Part shown: positions 17,091 to 26,093 of the stretch, piece after piece
How positions within the stretch are numbered: the stretch's first letter is position 1
Layout: each line of letters starts with the position of its first letter
Assembly (NCBI RefSeq): GCF_900148505.1
Contig: NZ_FRXO01000005.1
Location: 396,577 to 460,576 of the forward strand
DNA: 64,000 nt
Direction: 5' to 3'
Source of the DNA: Pseudoxanthobacter soli DSM 19599
Lineage (GTDB): Bacteria > Pseudomonadota > Alphaproteobacteria > Rhizobiales > Segnochrobactraceae
Notes under the pieces: generated by a model
Told to the model about the DNA's origin: nothing
Database searches by the model: none
Seen by the model: the letters and a program-made list of their open reading frames with translations, nothing else
Translations under genes and position numbers: made by a program

Positions 17091-17393
17091 GGGAACGGTC
17101 CTCGCGTGCTGTGTGGCCGGGCTGTCCCGCCCGGTCTCCTGATCGGATGAAAATCGCTGTCCCGGATGCCGTCCGGGTGAACGGTGCCTATGGCCGGAGC
17201 GGGCGAAAAAGCGGAACTTTTTCGATAAGATGCACCCCGCGGGGCGACGATAGAAAGCGCCTCCATTCTCTGTCAAGGCGCCCGGCAGGGTGGCCGCGCT
17301 GTCGCCTTGCCCTTGATCTCATTGAACCATTCCGGCAGTTTGCTCAAAGAGTGGGCGGGAAGCCGGTCGGCCGGCGATTCTCCCGTGCCGTTC
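17091..17393. other. fucU-gntR divergent intergenic region
   Basis: No gene seen. It holds the inverted repeat at 17204-17224 and must carry both promoters. Its right part is translatable in the regulator's frame (from TTG 17307), but that stretch shows no family similarity. Confidence 0.5.
17204..17224. promoter_or_regulatory. inverted repeat, candidate operator
   Basis: CGAAAAAG (17204-17211), a 5-base spacer CGGAA and CTTTTTCG (17217-17224) make a perfect 8-bp inverted repeat between the divergent fucU and GntR genes. It is a plausible site for the GntR protein. Confidence 0.5.
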
Positions 17394-18473
17394 ATGCCTT
17401 TGGAAAACGATCGCTCCCGAACCCCGGGGCAGAAGGCGCGTTGGCGGGGAGGGAAGCGGTCCATCGTCGTGGCCTGGAAGGCGCGCGCCGCGGAGCCGCA
17501 AGTGGCCAAGTCGGACCATCTCTATCGCCGCACGGCGAATCGCATCCTGGACGCCATCGAGGCGCTTGAGCCGGGCGACCCCGCGCCGTCCGAGGCGGTG
17601 CTGACGACCCTGTGCGGCGTCAGCCGTTCTCCGGTGCGTGCCGCCCTCCAGCACCTCATCCAGAACGGTGTCCTCGCCGTTCACGGCAATGAGCGCATCG
17701 TCGCCCGAAAACCCCTCGAAAGCGACCGGTTCGACGAGACGCAGGTTCATTCCCCCGCTGACCACGTCGAAAGCGTGTTCATGGAACTCGTGCTGCGGCA
17801 GGATCTCCTGCCCGGTCAGCGCTTCACCGAGGCGGAACTCGCCCGGCGCGCCGATACGTCGACAGCGGTGGTGCGGGAATATCTCATCCGTCTGTCGCGG
17901 TTCGGCGTCATCCGCAAGCGCCCGCGCGGCAGCTGGACGCTGATGGCGTTCGATGCCGCGTTCGCCAACGAACTGGCGGACATGCGCTATATTCTAGAAA
18001 TGACGGCGATCGACGCTTTTGCCTCGCTTGGTGCCGATCATCCGGTCTGGGCGGAAGTCGAGCGCATGATCGGCCGCCACAAGGAGCTGGCGTCCCAGAT
18101 CGACGAGCGGTTTCACGACTTCTCGGCGCTCGATCAGGACTTTCACGCCATGATCATCGGCGCCAAGCGCAACCGCTTCTTCAGCGACATGTTCGACGTG
18201 ATGACGCTGATCTTCCACTATCACTACCAGTGGGGGAAGGTCGGCGAGAAAGAGCGCAACAAGGTCGCCGTCAACGAGCATCTCGGCATCCTCGACGCGC
18301 TGGCCGCGCGCGACATTGCGACGGCGAAGGACAGGCTCGCCGCACACCTAGCGGTCGCCCGGCGCACGCTGCTGCACGCGATCTCACCCTCGTCGCGCCC
18401 GAACGGTCCCGGCAACCTGCCGATCGCCGCGCTGCCGCGCATGGCCGAAGTCGGCACCGCCGCCGAGAACTGA
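17394..18473 (+). CDS. GntR-family regulator with FCD domain and an extra N-terminal winged-helix region
   Basis: About 359 residues. The C-terminal half is an FCD ligand-binding domain (FANELADMRYILEMTAIDAF, ALDQDFHAMIIGAKRN, HLGILDALAARDIATAKDRL) with the Asp/His residues that usually bind a metal. Before it is a GntR winged helix (LLPGQRFTEAELARRADTST, VVREYLIRLSRFGVIRKR). Upstream of that is a second winged-helix-like segment (YRRTANRILDAIEALEPGD, LCGVSRSPVRAALQHLIQNG). Standard FCD regulators have only one and are about 230-250 residues. The start is uncertain: ATG 17394 has no clear ribosome binding site, and GTG 17469 has GGAGGGAAG 12 bases upstream. It is divergent from fucU, its likely target. 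Confidence 0.85.
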   Translation: MPLENDRSRTPGQKARWRGGKRSIVVAWKARAAEPQVAKSDHLYRRTANRILDAIEALEPGDPAPSEAVLTTLCGVSRSPVRAALQHLIQNGVLAVHGNERIVARKPLESDRFDETQVHSPADHVESVFMELVLRQDLLPGQRFTEAELARRADTSTAVVREYLIRLSRFGVIRKRPRGSWTLMAFDAAFANELADMRYILEMTAIDAFASLGADHPVWAEVERMIGRHKELASQIDERFHDFSALDQDFHAMIIGAKRNRFFSDMFDVMTLIFHYHYQWGKVGEKERNKVAVNEHLGILDALAARDIATAKDRLAAHLAVARRTLLHAISPSSRPNGPGNLPIAALPRMAEVGTAAEN

Positions 18474-18655
18474 CCGCGACAGTGCGGCTTCGGCGGTTCG
18501 CGGGCCGGCTGCGGCAGCGCCTCGCCGCGCGTGGTTAAAACCTTCTGGATGACCGCCCCCGTGCGGTTTCGGCGGTGCCCAGGGCGCGGTAGAACAGCGT
18601 GAGCACGTCGCGTTCCGACCGCGACCGGCCTCAAGTTCGACGAAAGGTCTCATCG

Positions 18656-19933
18656 GTGCGCGCGCTGCCTCAGGTCTGGATCCCGGTCTTCCTCATCAGC
18701 ATCCTGGTCGCGGGTTGCGGCGGCCGGCCGATCAACTCGCTGTTGCCGGTCACCGAAACGGTGCCGGGCACCAGTTCTGTTCGGATGCTGGTGGTGACCA
18801 CGCGCGCGGCGATCTCGAGCCGGCCGGGCGAGTTCTTCTCCGGCGAGCGTGGCGACGAACCGGCCTTCGCCGATATCACCGTCTCGATCCCGCCCGACGC
18901 AAACCGCCGGGTCGGCGAGATCCAGTGGCCGTCGAGCGTGCCGGGCAATCCGGCGCGGAATTTCGTCGTGACCAATGTCGAGCTTGAGAACAAGGCCGGC
19001 GCGCTGCGCACCTTCAAGGAGATCACCCCCAAGGCACGCCCGCGCCGCGCCCTGGTGTTCGTGCACGGCTTCAACAACCGCTTCGATGCCGCGGTGTTCA
19101 GCCTTGCCCAGATCGTCCACGATTCGAAAGCCGACGTGGCGCCGGTGCTGTTCACCTGGCCGTCGCGTGGCCGACTACTCGCCTACAATTACGACCGCGA
19201 AAGCGCGGCCTTCTCCCGCGATGCGCTCGAGGAAGTGCTGTGGGCGCTGGCCAAGGATCCGAACATCGACGAGATTTCGATCCTGGCCCACTCCATGGGC
19301 ACCTGGCTCACCATGGAAACGCTGCGGCAGATGTCGATCCGCAAGGGCCGGCTGCCGGCAAAGCTGCAGAACGTCGTGCTCGCCGCACCCGACATCGATT
19401 TCGACGTGTTCCTGACGCAGGTGCGCGACATCGGCAAGCCGAGGCCGGAATTCATCGTGTTCGTGTCGCAGGACGACAAGGCCCTCGCGATCTCCAGCGT
19501 GCTCGGCGGCAGCATCTCGCGCCTCGGCGCCATCAACCCCGAGACCGATCCCTACCGCAAGATGCTCGAGGCGGAGAACATCAACGTCATCGACCTCACC
19601 AAGCTTTCGAGCGGCGATCCCTTCAACCACAACAAGTTCGCTGAAAGCCCGGAGGTGGTGCGCGCCATCGGGACCCGGCTTGCCGCGGGCGACTCGGTCA
19701 CGTCCAGCAATGCCAGCATCGGCGAGCGCATCGGGCTGATCACCACCGGCGCTGCGTCCGCGGTGGGCCAGACGACCGGCCTGCTGATTTCCGCGCCGAT
19801 CTCGGTGGTGGACGGAAACACGCGCGCGTCGCTCGGCAGTCAGGCGCAGGCCGTCGGCGAGTCGGTCGGCCAGACCATCGAGGCCACCACGGATACGGTC
19901 ACAGCCGTGCCAGGGGCCGCCGCCGGCCGCTAA
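18656..19933 (+). CDS. alpha/beta-hydrolase lipoprotein (DUF900 family)
   Basis: 425 residues from GTG 18656 (AAAGG eight bases upstream). The N-terminus is a lipoprotein signal: a hydrophobic stretch (VWIPVFLISILVAG) followed directly by the lipobox cysteine in LVAGC. The central domain is a DUF900 alpha/beta hydrolase with ALVFVHGFNNRFDAA for the oxyanion region and the nucleophile serine in ILAHSMGTW. Later catalytic residues probably lie in LAAPDIDFDVF and the DPFNHNKFAESPEV stretch. The C-terminal ~80 residues are Ala/Thr/Gly-rich and low in complexity. It probably sits in the envelope; substrate unknown. A repeat copy starts just after the stop. Confidence 0.85.
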   Translation: MRALPQVWIPVFLISILVAGCGGRPINSLLPVTETVPGTSSVRMLVVTTRAAISSRPGEFFSGERGDEPAFADITVSIPPDANRRVGEIQWPSSVPGNPARNFVVTNVELENKAGALRTFKEITPKARPRRALVFVHGFNNRFDAAVFSLAQIVHDSKADVAPVLFTWPSRGRLLAYNYDRESAAFSRDALEEVLWALAKDPNIDEISILAHSMGTWLTMETLRQMSIRKGRLPAKLQNVVLAAPDIDFDVFLTQVRDIGKPRPEFIVFVSQDDKALAISSVLGGSISRLGAINPETDPYRKMLEAENINVIDLTKLSSGDPFNHNKFAESPEVVRAIGTRLAAGDSVTSSNASIGERIGLITTGAASAVGQTTGLLISAPISVVDGNTRASLGSQAQAVGESVGQTIEATTDTVTAVPGAAAGR

Positions 19934-19936
19934 ACC

Positions 19937-20040
19937 AAATCCCGTTCGGATCGGACCGATCTGAACGGGATATGTCTAAAGCTTTGAATCTCAAATCGTT
20001 TGTTGTCCATCTGATGCGTCCATCAGATCGGAAGGCGCTC
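19937..20040 (+). repeat. ~115-bp two-hairpin dispersed repeat, copy B (diverged)
   Basis: This is the most diverged full copy: CGTTCGGATCG-GAC-CGATCTGAACG for hairpin 1, with one G-T wobble, then CATCTGATG-CGTC-CATCAGATCG for hairpin 2. It ends GGAAGGCGCTC and lacks the CTAG end. It lies between the convergent hydrolase and DUF423 genes. Confidence 0.85.
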
Positions 20041-20164
20041 CGGCGTGCCTGTTCACCGAGGCAGGCGCCGGTCGGCGGGAGCAGCCCGGTTTCGCTCCGT
20101 CTTCTCCTCGCCGTATCCGCACCGCTGGCGGGCAACGCAGCCCGTCACGGCCGGCCAGCGCCGT

Positions 20165-20530
20165 TCAGCGCCGCAGCAGGGAAAAACCTGCGACGGCGGA
20201 AAACAGCCAGCCGACGATCAGCGTCGTGCCGCCGACGGGCGCCAGGGATGACATCGGGCTTGCCCCGAACACATCGCTCCAGATGAGGCTCCCGGAGAAC
20301 AGAACCACACCGACGGCGAGGACGACGGCGCTCCACGCGACGAGCTTGCGTCCCCCGAACGCGGCGGACAGCGCCGCGAGCCCGACGATGGCGACGGCAT
20401 GGATCAGCAGGAACTGCGCCGCCACGGGCAGATTCGGCAGATTCGTCAGGTGGGCGCCCGCGGCTGCCGCCGCGACCCCGCACGCCCCGAACACGCTGCC
20501 GACGGCGGCGAGAACGGCTTCGATCTTCAT
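20165..20530 (-). CDS. DUF423 family membrane protein
   Basis: A 121-residue protein with about four hydrophobic segments (VLAAVGSVFGACGVAAAAAG, FLLIHAVAIVGLAALSAAF, WSAVVLAVGVVLFSGSL, TTLIVGWLFSAVAGFSLL). It matches DUF423, including GAH near the first loop and FSGSL and APVGGTTLIVGW. The function is unknown. The start at ATG 20530 follows GGGAGAGAAGCG. Repeat copy C occupies its upstream region, 22 bases before the start codon. Confidence 0.85.
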   Translation of the reverse strand: MKIEAVLAAVGSVFGACGVAAAAAGAHLTNLPNLPVAAQFLLIHAVAIVGLAALSAAFGGRKLVAWSAVVLAVGVVLFSGSLIWSDVFGASPMSSLAPVGGTTLIVGWLFSAVAGFSLLRR

Positions 20531-20552
20531 CGCTTCTCTCCCGCAGTCCAAT

Positions 20553-20675
20553 GCGCTCTAGAGCATAACCCGTTCAGATCGTATCGATCTGAACGACAAG
20601 GATATGCGCAAGCTTCTGAATCTGGAGCGATTTCTGGTCGATCTGATGATTCCATCAGATCGGAAAGCGCTCTAG
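20553..20675 (+). repeat. ~115-bp two-hairpin dispersed repeat, copy C
   Basis: The copy is flanked by a direct repeat GCGCTCTAG at 20553-20561 and 20667-20675, a 114-base period. Hairpin 1 is CGTTCAGATCG-TAT-CGATCTGAACG and hairpin 2 is CGATCTGATG-ATTC-CATCAGATCG. Its right end supplies the TAG stop of the coiled-coil gene. Confidence 0.93.
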
Positions 20676-21592
20676 GTCGCGGTCCGCTCGCGCAGGCGGC
20701 GGATCTTGTCGGCGAGGGTCGCCGCGGCGCTGACGCCGCCGGGCGCCGGCGGGCCGTCGGCGAGGATGGCATCGATGCGCCCGCCGCGGCCCTCGATGGT
20801 GGCCGTCACGGCGGCGACTTCGGCCGCGAGGTCCGAAAGCCGCTCGCGCAGGAGCGCGGCTTCCACCTCCTCGATGGTGGCGGGCACGGGCGGATCTCCG
20901 GCCAGGGGCTGTCCGTCATCCGCCACCGCGGCGGCTTGCGGCAGGGCCGCGGCATCCGCGCCGTTGCCCTCGGGCTTCGGCGCGGGCGGGGCGAAGGCCT
21001 TCAACTGGTCGAGTTCGGCGTTGAGCGCGGTCGCGCGGAAGCTCGCCGCCGCGGCGTCGATCCGGCGGGAATCGGCGGTCTCGCGCGCCTCCGTCAGCGC
21101 GCGTTCGACGCTCGCGAGGCGCTCGGCGAGCGCACGCTGCTCTGCGGCCGCGGTCGATGCGGATTGCCGGGCCGCCTCGAGCTCCGCCTGGAGGGCCGCG
21201 ACGCGTTCGTCGGCAACGGCCGGAGGGGCCTCCTGAACGGCGGGAGGGGCATAGAGCGACGGCTCGATCCGTCCGCTTGCCGGCACCTGCTGCGGCGGCT
21301 CCTTGCGTGCCGGCTGCTGCCCGGGGGGTGTGAAACGCTGGTGCTGCAGACGGGCGATCTCGATGCGGGCGACGCGCAGTTCCTCGGCGAGCCGCTCGGC
21401 GCGCACCTCGACACGACGAAGTTCGATGGCGAATTCGGCGCGCAGCAGGTCGCGGTCGGGCCGTGTCGCCGCCGCGAGCTTGACCGGCCCACGGCGACGG
21501 CGGGGTCGTCGCAGCACCGTCGCCAGCACGATCAGCGCCACGAGAACCGCGCCGACTGCGATCGCGGCTTGCGTCAGGTCGATTTCGCTCAC
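20672..21592 (-). CDS. membrane-anchored coiled-coil protein of unknown function
   Basis: 306 residues from GTG 21592, preceded by GGGAGG. One N-terminal membrane helix (AAIAVGAVLVALIVLATVL) is followed by a basic patch and then long Ala/Glu/Arg-rich stretches with heptad character (ELRRVEVRAERLAEELRVAR; VAALQAELEAARQSASTAAA). A proline-rich linker lies between them and a second coiled coil near the C-terminus. The architecture recalls the N-terminal part of RmuC, but the nuclease-like RmuC domain is absent, so I do not assign it. Its stop codon TAG falls inside repeat copy C, so its original C-terminus may have been trimmed by repeat insertion. Confidence 0.7.
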   Translation of the reverse strand: MSEIDLTQAAIAVGAVLVALIVLATVLRRPRRRRGPVKLAAATRPDRDLLRAEFAIELRRVEVRAERLAEELRVARIEIARLQHQRFTPPGQQPARKEPPQQVPASGRIEPSLYAPPAVQEAPPAVADERVAALQAELEAARQSASTAAAEQRALAERLASVERALTEARETADSRRIDAAAASFRATALNAELDQLKAFAPPAPKPEGNGADAAALPQAAAVADDGQPLAGDPPVPATIEEVEAALLRERLSDLAAEVAAVTATIEGRGGRIDAILADGPPAPGGVSAAATLADKIRRLRERTAT

Positions 21593-21839
21593 CAGGCCGC
21601 CTCCCGATCGATCTTTCCGGCGCGGCCGGTGATCAAGGCAAGGTTGCATCGCCGGGCGCGGGACGGGACGAAGGCCGAGGCCTTTACCGTGCAGATCGCG
21701 CCGACGAGGCAGGATAGAGGCGCGGCAACAGGCTTGCCAGACGCACGTCGCCCTACTCTCTGGATAAAACGGGTGCGAAGGGCAAGCCCCGGCGACGCGG
21801 ATCGCCCCTGCGTGCCCGGCATGAGCCGGATTTCCCTGG

Positions 21840-22556
21840 TCAGAAGGGATTCCAGGTCGGCTCGGCGGTGAACTTCAGGTAGCCGAGATTGACGCCGAGC
21901 CGCGCGCCGAGACCCGACTTGACGGGCACGATATAGGTCGGCTCCGCCGCGAGCACCGTCATGCCGAACCCGCCCACCACATAGGCCGATCCGTTGACGC
22001 CGACGAAGCGCTGGAACAGCTGCTGAAGCGAGGGCAGCCGGTAGACCAGCATCATCACCCTCGCGCCATCGCCGCCCACGTCGAAGCCAAGCGAGGGCCC
22101 CTGCCAGTAGATGCGCTGCGGCTGACCCTGGCGGCTGTAGATGTCGCCCTCGCCATAGCGCAGGCCACCGAAGAACGCGCCGGATCCCTCGCTGCCGAGG
22201 ATGTAGGCGTTCGGCTCGCCATATTGCGAGAACGCGCGCTCGACGACCGTGGCGAGTCCGCTCGAGATCTGACCGAAGAACTTGTTGCCGGTCTGGATCA
22301 TCTCCGTCGAGGAATAGGTCGGCGGCATCACCCCGCCGTTCGCGGCGGGCGGCGTGCCGGCCGACACCGGCGGCGAGGGCACGCTGTTGAAGGTCGTCGG
22401 CGGGTTCGGGTTCGGCAAGGCTCCGCCGCCCTGGGCGCCAGGCTGGCTGTAGTCGGAGCCGCCATAGTCCTGCGCGAACGCGGCGTCGCGGGCGAACGAT
22501 GCGCCGGCGGTGAGGATGGCGATGGCGGTCAGGAGCCTGACGAGAAAGGCGTTCAT
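21840..22556 (-). CDS. eipA: EipA-like periplasmic envelope protein (DUF1134)
   Basis: A 238-residue secreted protein. The signal peptide is MNAFLVRLLTAIAILTAGAS with probable cleavage near FAQD. A Gly/Pro/Ser-rich linker follows, then a DUF1134 domain: SSTEMIQTGNKFFGQISSG, EPNAYILGSEGSGAFFGGL, GPSLGFDVGGDGARVMMLVY and FGMTVLAAEPTYIVPVKSG. DUF1134 is the EipA family of alphaproteobacteria, linked in Brucella to envelope integrity and reported there to be under CtrA control. That matters here, because it is divergent from chpT and close to ctrA. ATG 22565 is an alternative start with AAGGA closer to it. Confidence 0.88.
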   Translation of the reverse strand: MNAFLVRLLTAIAILTAGASFARDAAFAQDYGGSDYSQPGAQGGGALPNPNPPTTFNSVPSPPVSAGTPPAANGGVMPPTYSSTEMIQTGNKFFGQISSGLATVVERAFSQYGEPNAYILGSEGSGAFFGGLRYGEGDIYSRQGQPQRIYWQGPSLGFDVGGDGARVMMLVYRLPSLQQLFQRFVGVNGSAYVVGGFGMTVLAAEPTYIVPVKSGLGARLGVNLGYLKFTAEPTWNPF

Positions 22557-22795
22557 GGCCGGCATTATCCTTGGCTGCTGAAGCGGCTCCCGATCGGGCG
22601 AAGTCATCCGATCGGCGGGAAGGGGCTTCGGGTTTTGGAGCATGGGGCTAGTCCGGCCGTTTGGACCGGTGCGGTGCGGACGGGACGTGCGCTCCATGGG
22701 GCGGTTGTCCGGCGACGGCCCGGCGTGTATGGCTCGGCGACGGCCGTTCGGCACCGCCGACGGCAGCGACCTTCGAATGCACCGGGAATTGCGAC

Positions 22796-23425
22796 ATGAG
22801 CCTCGACCTCGCCGCGCTGTTGTGCAGCCGCATCTGCCACGACGTCATCAGCCCCGTCGGCGCCATCACCAACGGCCTCGAAGTGCTCGACGAGGACGAT
22901 TCGGGCGACATGCGGGAGGTCGCGATGGACCTGATCCGCAAGAGCGCGCGGCAGGCTTCCGCCCGGCTCCAGTTCGCGCGCCTGGCGTTCGGCTTCGCGG
23001 GTTCGGCCGGGGCATCCATCGATCTCGCCGACGCCGAGCGGCTGGCGAAGGGATATGTCGACAGCGACAAGACCAGCCTCGACTGGCGCATGCCCGCCGC
23101 GCTCGTCGCCAAGGACCGGGTCAAGCTGCTGCTGACGCTCATCGTGCTGGCCCTCCAGGCTATTCCGCGGGGCGGCTCGATCCGGGTGTGGTCGCCGGGC
23201 AGCGCCGAGATCGACGATCTGACAGTCGTCGCGACGGGCTCCCACGCGCGCATTCCGGCCGGAATCGAGGACCTGATCGCGGGCACCCAGACCGAACCGC
23301 TCGATGCCCATAGCGTGGTGCCGTATTATGTCGGCCTCCTGGCGCGCTCCGTGGGGCTTGCGATCCGCATCTCCAGGGACGGCGACGTAGTCACCTTCGT
23401 CGCCTCGTCGCGCGCCGCCGCCTGA
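22796..23425 (+). CDS. chpT: histidine phosphotransferase ChpT
   Basis: A 209-residue protein with the DHp-like region LDLAALLCSRICHDVISPVG, where the histidine in CHDVISPVGAITNGLE receives phosphate. A degenerate ATPase-like domain follows (PRGGSIRVWSPG, VVPYYVGLLARSVGL). ChpT passes phosphate from CckA to CtrA and CpdR in the alphaproteobacterial cell-cycle relay. The start is ATG 22796, beginning MSLDLAALLCSR; longer frames upstream look non-coding. It converges on ctrA and diverges from eipA, so relay and response regulator are neighbours. Confidence 0.93.
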   Translation: MSLDLAALLCSRICHDVISPVGAITNGLEVLDEDDSGDMREVAMDLIRKSARQASARLQFARLAFGFAGSAGASIDLADAERLAKGYVDSDKTSLDWRMPAALVAKDRVKLLLTLIVLALQAIPRGGSIRVWSPGSAEIDDLTVVATGSHARIPAGIEDLIAGTQTEPLDAHSVVPYYVGLLARSVGLAIRISRDGDVVTFVASSRAAA

Positions 23426-23602
23426 AGACGGCCCGGAAAAACGAAGCGCCCGACCGGCCAAGGAGCCGCGGGCGCTGGCCGGCTGGGAATCCGATGCGAT
23501 CCGGCCGAAACCGCCCCGATCGCGAGCTGGTGGAGCGCCCTCGGCGGGGCGCTTGCCCCCGGCGTTTCTCCGCCGATGGCGAGGAAACAGCGCTTCACGG
23601 GA

Positions 23603-23642
23603 GCCGGGCGTCATGCCCGGCCTTGGCGTCATGCCCGGCCTT
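23603..23642. repeat. two 18-bp direct repeats with hairpin between convergent chpT and ctrA
   Basis: GGCGTCATGCCCGGCCTT occurs twice in tandem (23607-23624, 23625-23642). GCCGGGC (23603-23609) and GCCCGGC (23615-23621) form a hairpin. It may act as a bidirectional transcription barrier; no T-run is present. Confidence 0.6.
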
Positions 23643-23680
23643 GCCGTCGGCGCGACCACGCGGGTAGGCCCGCGTCGCCC

Positions 23681-24382
<702 letters not shown>

Positions 24383-24830
24383 GCCAAATCCCTGTGTTCG
24401 CCGTGTCATTGGGCTTGGCGCAGCGACCTTAAGCTCAGGCCTCCGCGAAGGACTGCTGTTCGTCCCGACTCAACGTTACCTCAAAAGGGTTAACAGATTA
24501 CGATTCCGGCTGGCAACGCCTTGACCACCTGAATTCACAGAAGAGCGGAACACAATGGAATCCATAGCGGATTCCGAGCCGCTCCCGGTCGCCGTCGCTG
24601 CCGTCCGGTGTCGTGTGCTGACCCTCTCGGGAGATCGCCCGCCGAGCCCTTTCACCCAAACCTCGTTGGGCTGCATGGTTACCCAATCCGGTAAACGTTC
24701 AGTTACCCGGAAGGCGTCGATTGCACAGGAAACAATGCCGACGAACCCGCCAACCATTTGGCAATGAATCGCGAACCTTTTGGAAATGACTCCTCGCTTA
24801 TCGTCAGCGGTGCGTGAGGAGTGAATTGCG
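24383..24830. promoter_or_regulatory. ctrA-fliJ regulatory region with six GANTC sites
   Basis: No gene is present in these 448 bases. GANTC, the CcrM methylation site, occurs at 24467, 24502, 24558, 24570, 24766 and 24788 (first base given). TTAA-type half-sites resembling CtrA boxes occur in GGGTTAACAGATTACG near 24487-24502 and CCTTAAGC near 24428. The ctrA P1 promoter of Caulobacter is known to be controlled by CcrM methylation and CtrA feedback; this layout suggests the same here. Confidence 0.65.
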
Positions 24831-25241
24831 ATGAAACCGAGAGACAATCTCATCCGGGCAAAACAGTTCCAGCTCGAAGATGCGCGCCGTCGCCTCGCCC
24901 AGATCGAGGTCATGGTCGGCGAACTCATGCGCATGGCCGGCGAACTGGATCAGCAGATCGACGTGGAAGAGAAGAAGAGCGGGGTCACCGATCCCGAACA
25001 CTTCGCTTATCCGACATTCGCCCGTGCCGCGCGCCAGCGCCGCGACAACCTGCTCGCGTCCATCGACGGCCTCGCCGAGCAGCGCGCGCAGGCGGCCGAT
25101 GCCGTCGCCGCGGCGGAAGCCGATCTTGCGACCGTGGTGCAGAAGGCCGAGCGCGCCGACGAGCGTCTGGTGACGGCGCGTGTGTCGACCCTCGGCGGGC
25201 GGGCGCCCGCCCGCGCGGCAGCGGCCCAGATTTCCCGCTGA
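24831..25241 (+). CDS. fliJ: flagellar export chaperone FliJ-like protein
   Basis: A 136-residue, almost entirely helical coiled-coil protein. The start MKPRDNLIRAKQFQLEDARR and the pattern of repeated Arg/Glu/Ala heptads match rhizobial FliJ, which binds the FliI ATPase in the flagellar type III export apparatus. The internal YPTFARAARQRRDNLLASI segment is typical of this subfamily. It lies divergent from ctrA, a position where fliJ or fliIJ is commonly found in Rhizobiales; no fliI is in the window. A GAGGAG site precedes ATG 24831. Low sequence complexity keeps the assignment below certainty. Confidence 0.8.
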   Translation: MKPRDNLIRAKQFQLEDARRRLAQIEVMVGELMRMAGELDQQIDVEEKKSGVTDPEHFAYPTFARAARQRRDNLLASIDGLAEQRAQAADAVAAAEADLATVVQKAERADERLVTARVSTLGGRAPARAAAAQISR

Positions 25242-25334
25242 TAGCGTGAGGGAAGCGTGCGCCCTGCCGAGGGCGCGCGAAGGAAGGGGGCGGCACGCGA
25301 CGGAAAGTGGTCCGGCCACCCGGGCGTGACCCGT

Positions 25335-25547
25335 TCAGCGCCGCGAAAGATCCCGGAAGTGGTCGAGCACGGTCACGCGCACCGCGGACGCGAGCCCGCC
25401 CGCGCCCCGTTCCCGGTCGATGGTGCTGACAAGCGCGGGAAGGCTCAGACCCCGCGCCGCCGCCACCGCCTCGATGCCGCTCCAGAAGGCAGGCTCCAGC
25501 GCGAGGCTGGTGCGGTGGCCGTCAAGGGTGAGGGAGCGCTTTTCCAT
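25335..25547 (-). CDS. ribbon-helix-helix domain protein
   Basis: A 70-residue protein starting MEKRSLTLDGHRTSLALEPA then FWSGIEAVAAARGLSLPALV. This is the small RHH_4-type family common in alphaproteobacteria: a beta-strand (RSLTLDGHRTSLAL) followed by two helices, normally forming a DNA-binding dimer. It has no adjacent toxin gene, so there is no sign of a toxin-antitoxin pair. ATG 25565, six codons upstream, is an alternative start. A degenerate hairpin from the dispersed repeat lies 46 bases upstream. Confidence 0.8.
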   Translation of the reverse strand: MEKRSLTLDGHRTSLALEPAFWSGIEAVAAARGLSLPALVSTIDRERGAGGLASAVRVTVLDHFRDLSRR

Positions 25548-25592
25548 GGTCGCCGTGATCCGCATTGACGGGCGATAGCCCGGAACGCATTC

Positions 25593-25617
25593 CGTTCGGA
25601 TCGATGCGATCTGGACG
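25593..25617 (+). repeat. degenerate hairpin-1 fragment of the dispersed repeat
   Basis: CGTTCGGATCG-ATG-CGATCTGGACG matches hairpin 1 of the ~115-bp repeat with wobble pairs retained and a different loop. No hairpin 2 is attached. A further fragment, CCCGTTCAGATGTGCC, lies near 25765-25780. Confidence 0.65.
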
Positions 25618-25825
25618 CCCGGACCGGCGCGATCATCGAAGCCGGAGGGTTTGCTCTCCAAGTGTTGCTGTCTGATCGGCCTGCTTCCGCTCGGCCGGCG
25701 TTCGTGCGCTTGATCGAACGCCCCGGTCCGGTCGGGAAGGGCCCGCAAAGCCACCTCAGAGTGGCCCGTTCAGATGTGCCGGCTCAGCCCCCCGCGAACG
25801 GGTGCGACAGAGGCGGGGAGGGCGA

Positions 25826-26038
25826 TCAGGCGTCTTTCTCGTTGTCGCCGGGGGGCGGGCCATCCGTGCCGAGGCGGTGCCCGTCGAGGTGGCGCGCGGC
25901 GCTCTCGGCTTCAGAACGCGCCTGCCCGCGCTCGGCCGCGGTGCGTCCGAACAGGATGCGGTTCGCCTCCGCCGTAGCCTCGCGCTCGGCGCGGGCCTTG
26001 CGTTTGCGCACCAGTCGCAGATTGACGATGTCCGCCAT
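25826..26038 (-). CDS. DUF4169 family protein
   Basis: A 70-residue, highly charged protein starting MADIVNLRLVRKRKARAERE, followed by ANRILFGRTAAERGQAR. This matches DUF4169, a small basic family found next to sspB in many Hyphomicrobiales. It has no membrane segment and is probably helical. A GGAGG site precedes ATG 26038. The gene lies 55 bases downstream of sspB on the same strand, which suggests co-transcription. Function unknown. Confidence 0.82.
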   Translation of the reverse strand: MADIVNLRLVRKRKARAEREATAEANRILFGRTAAERGQARSEAESAARHLDGHRLGTDGPPPGDNEKDA

Positions 26039-26093
26039 CCGTTTGCCTCCGCGGGACCTGCGCCCGGGTTCCGGCTCCCGCGTTCCGCCCGGT

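Noticed and set aside
20399..21871. A 490-codon plus-strand frame running through repeat copy C and opposite the coiled-coil gene
   Set aside because: The repeat-derived part is translated palindrome and the rest is antisense to a better supported gene with a GGGAGG site.
23603..23642. Start of a CRISPR-like array (two 18-bp direct repeats)
   Set aside because: Only two adjacent units with no spacers and no cas genes; better explained as a duplicated intergenic hairpin.
25335..25547. RHH protein as the antitoxin of a toxin-antitoxin pair
   Set aside because: No small toxin gene adjoins it on either side, and the sequence matches the stand-alone RHH_4 type.
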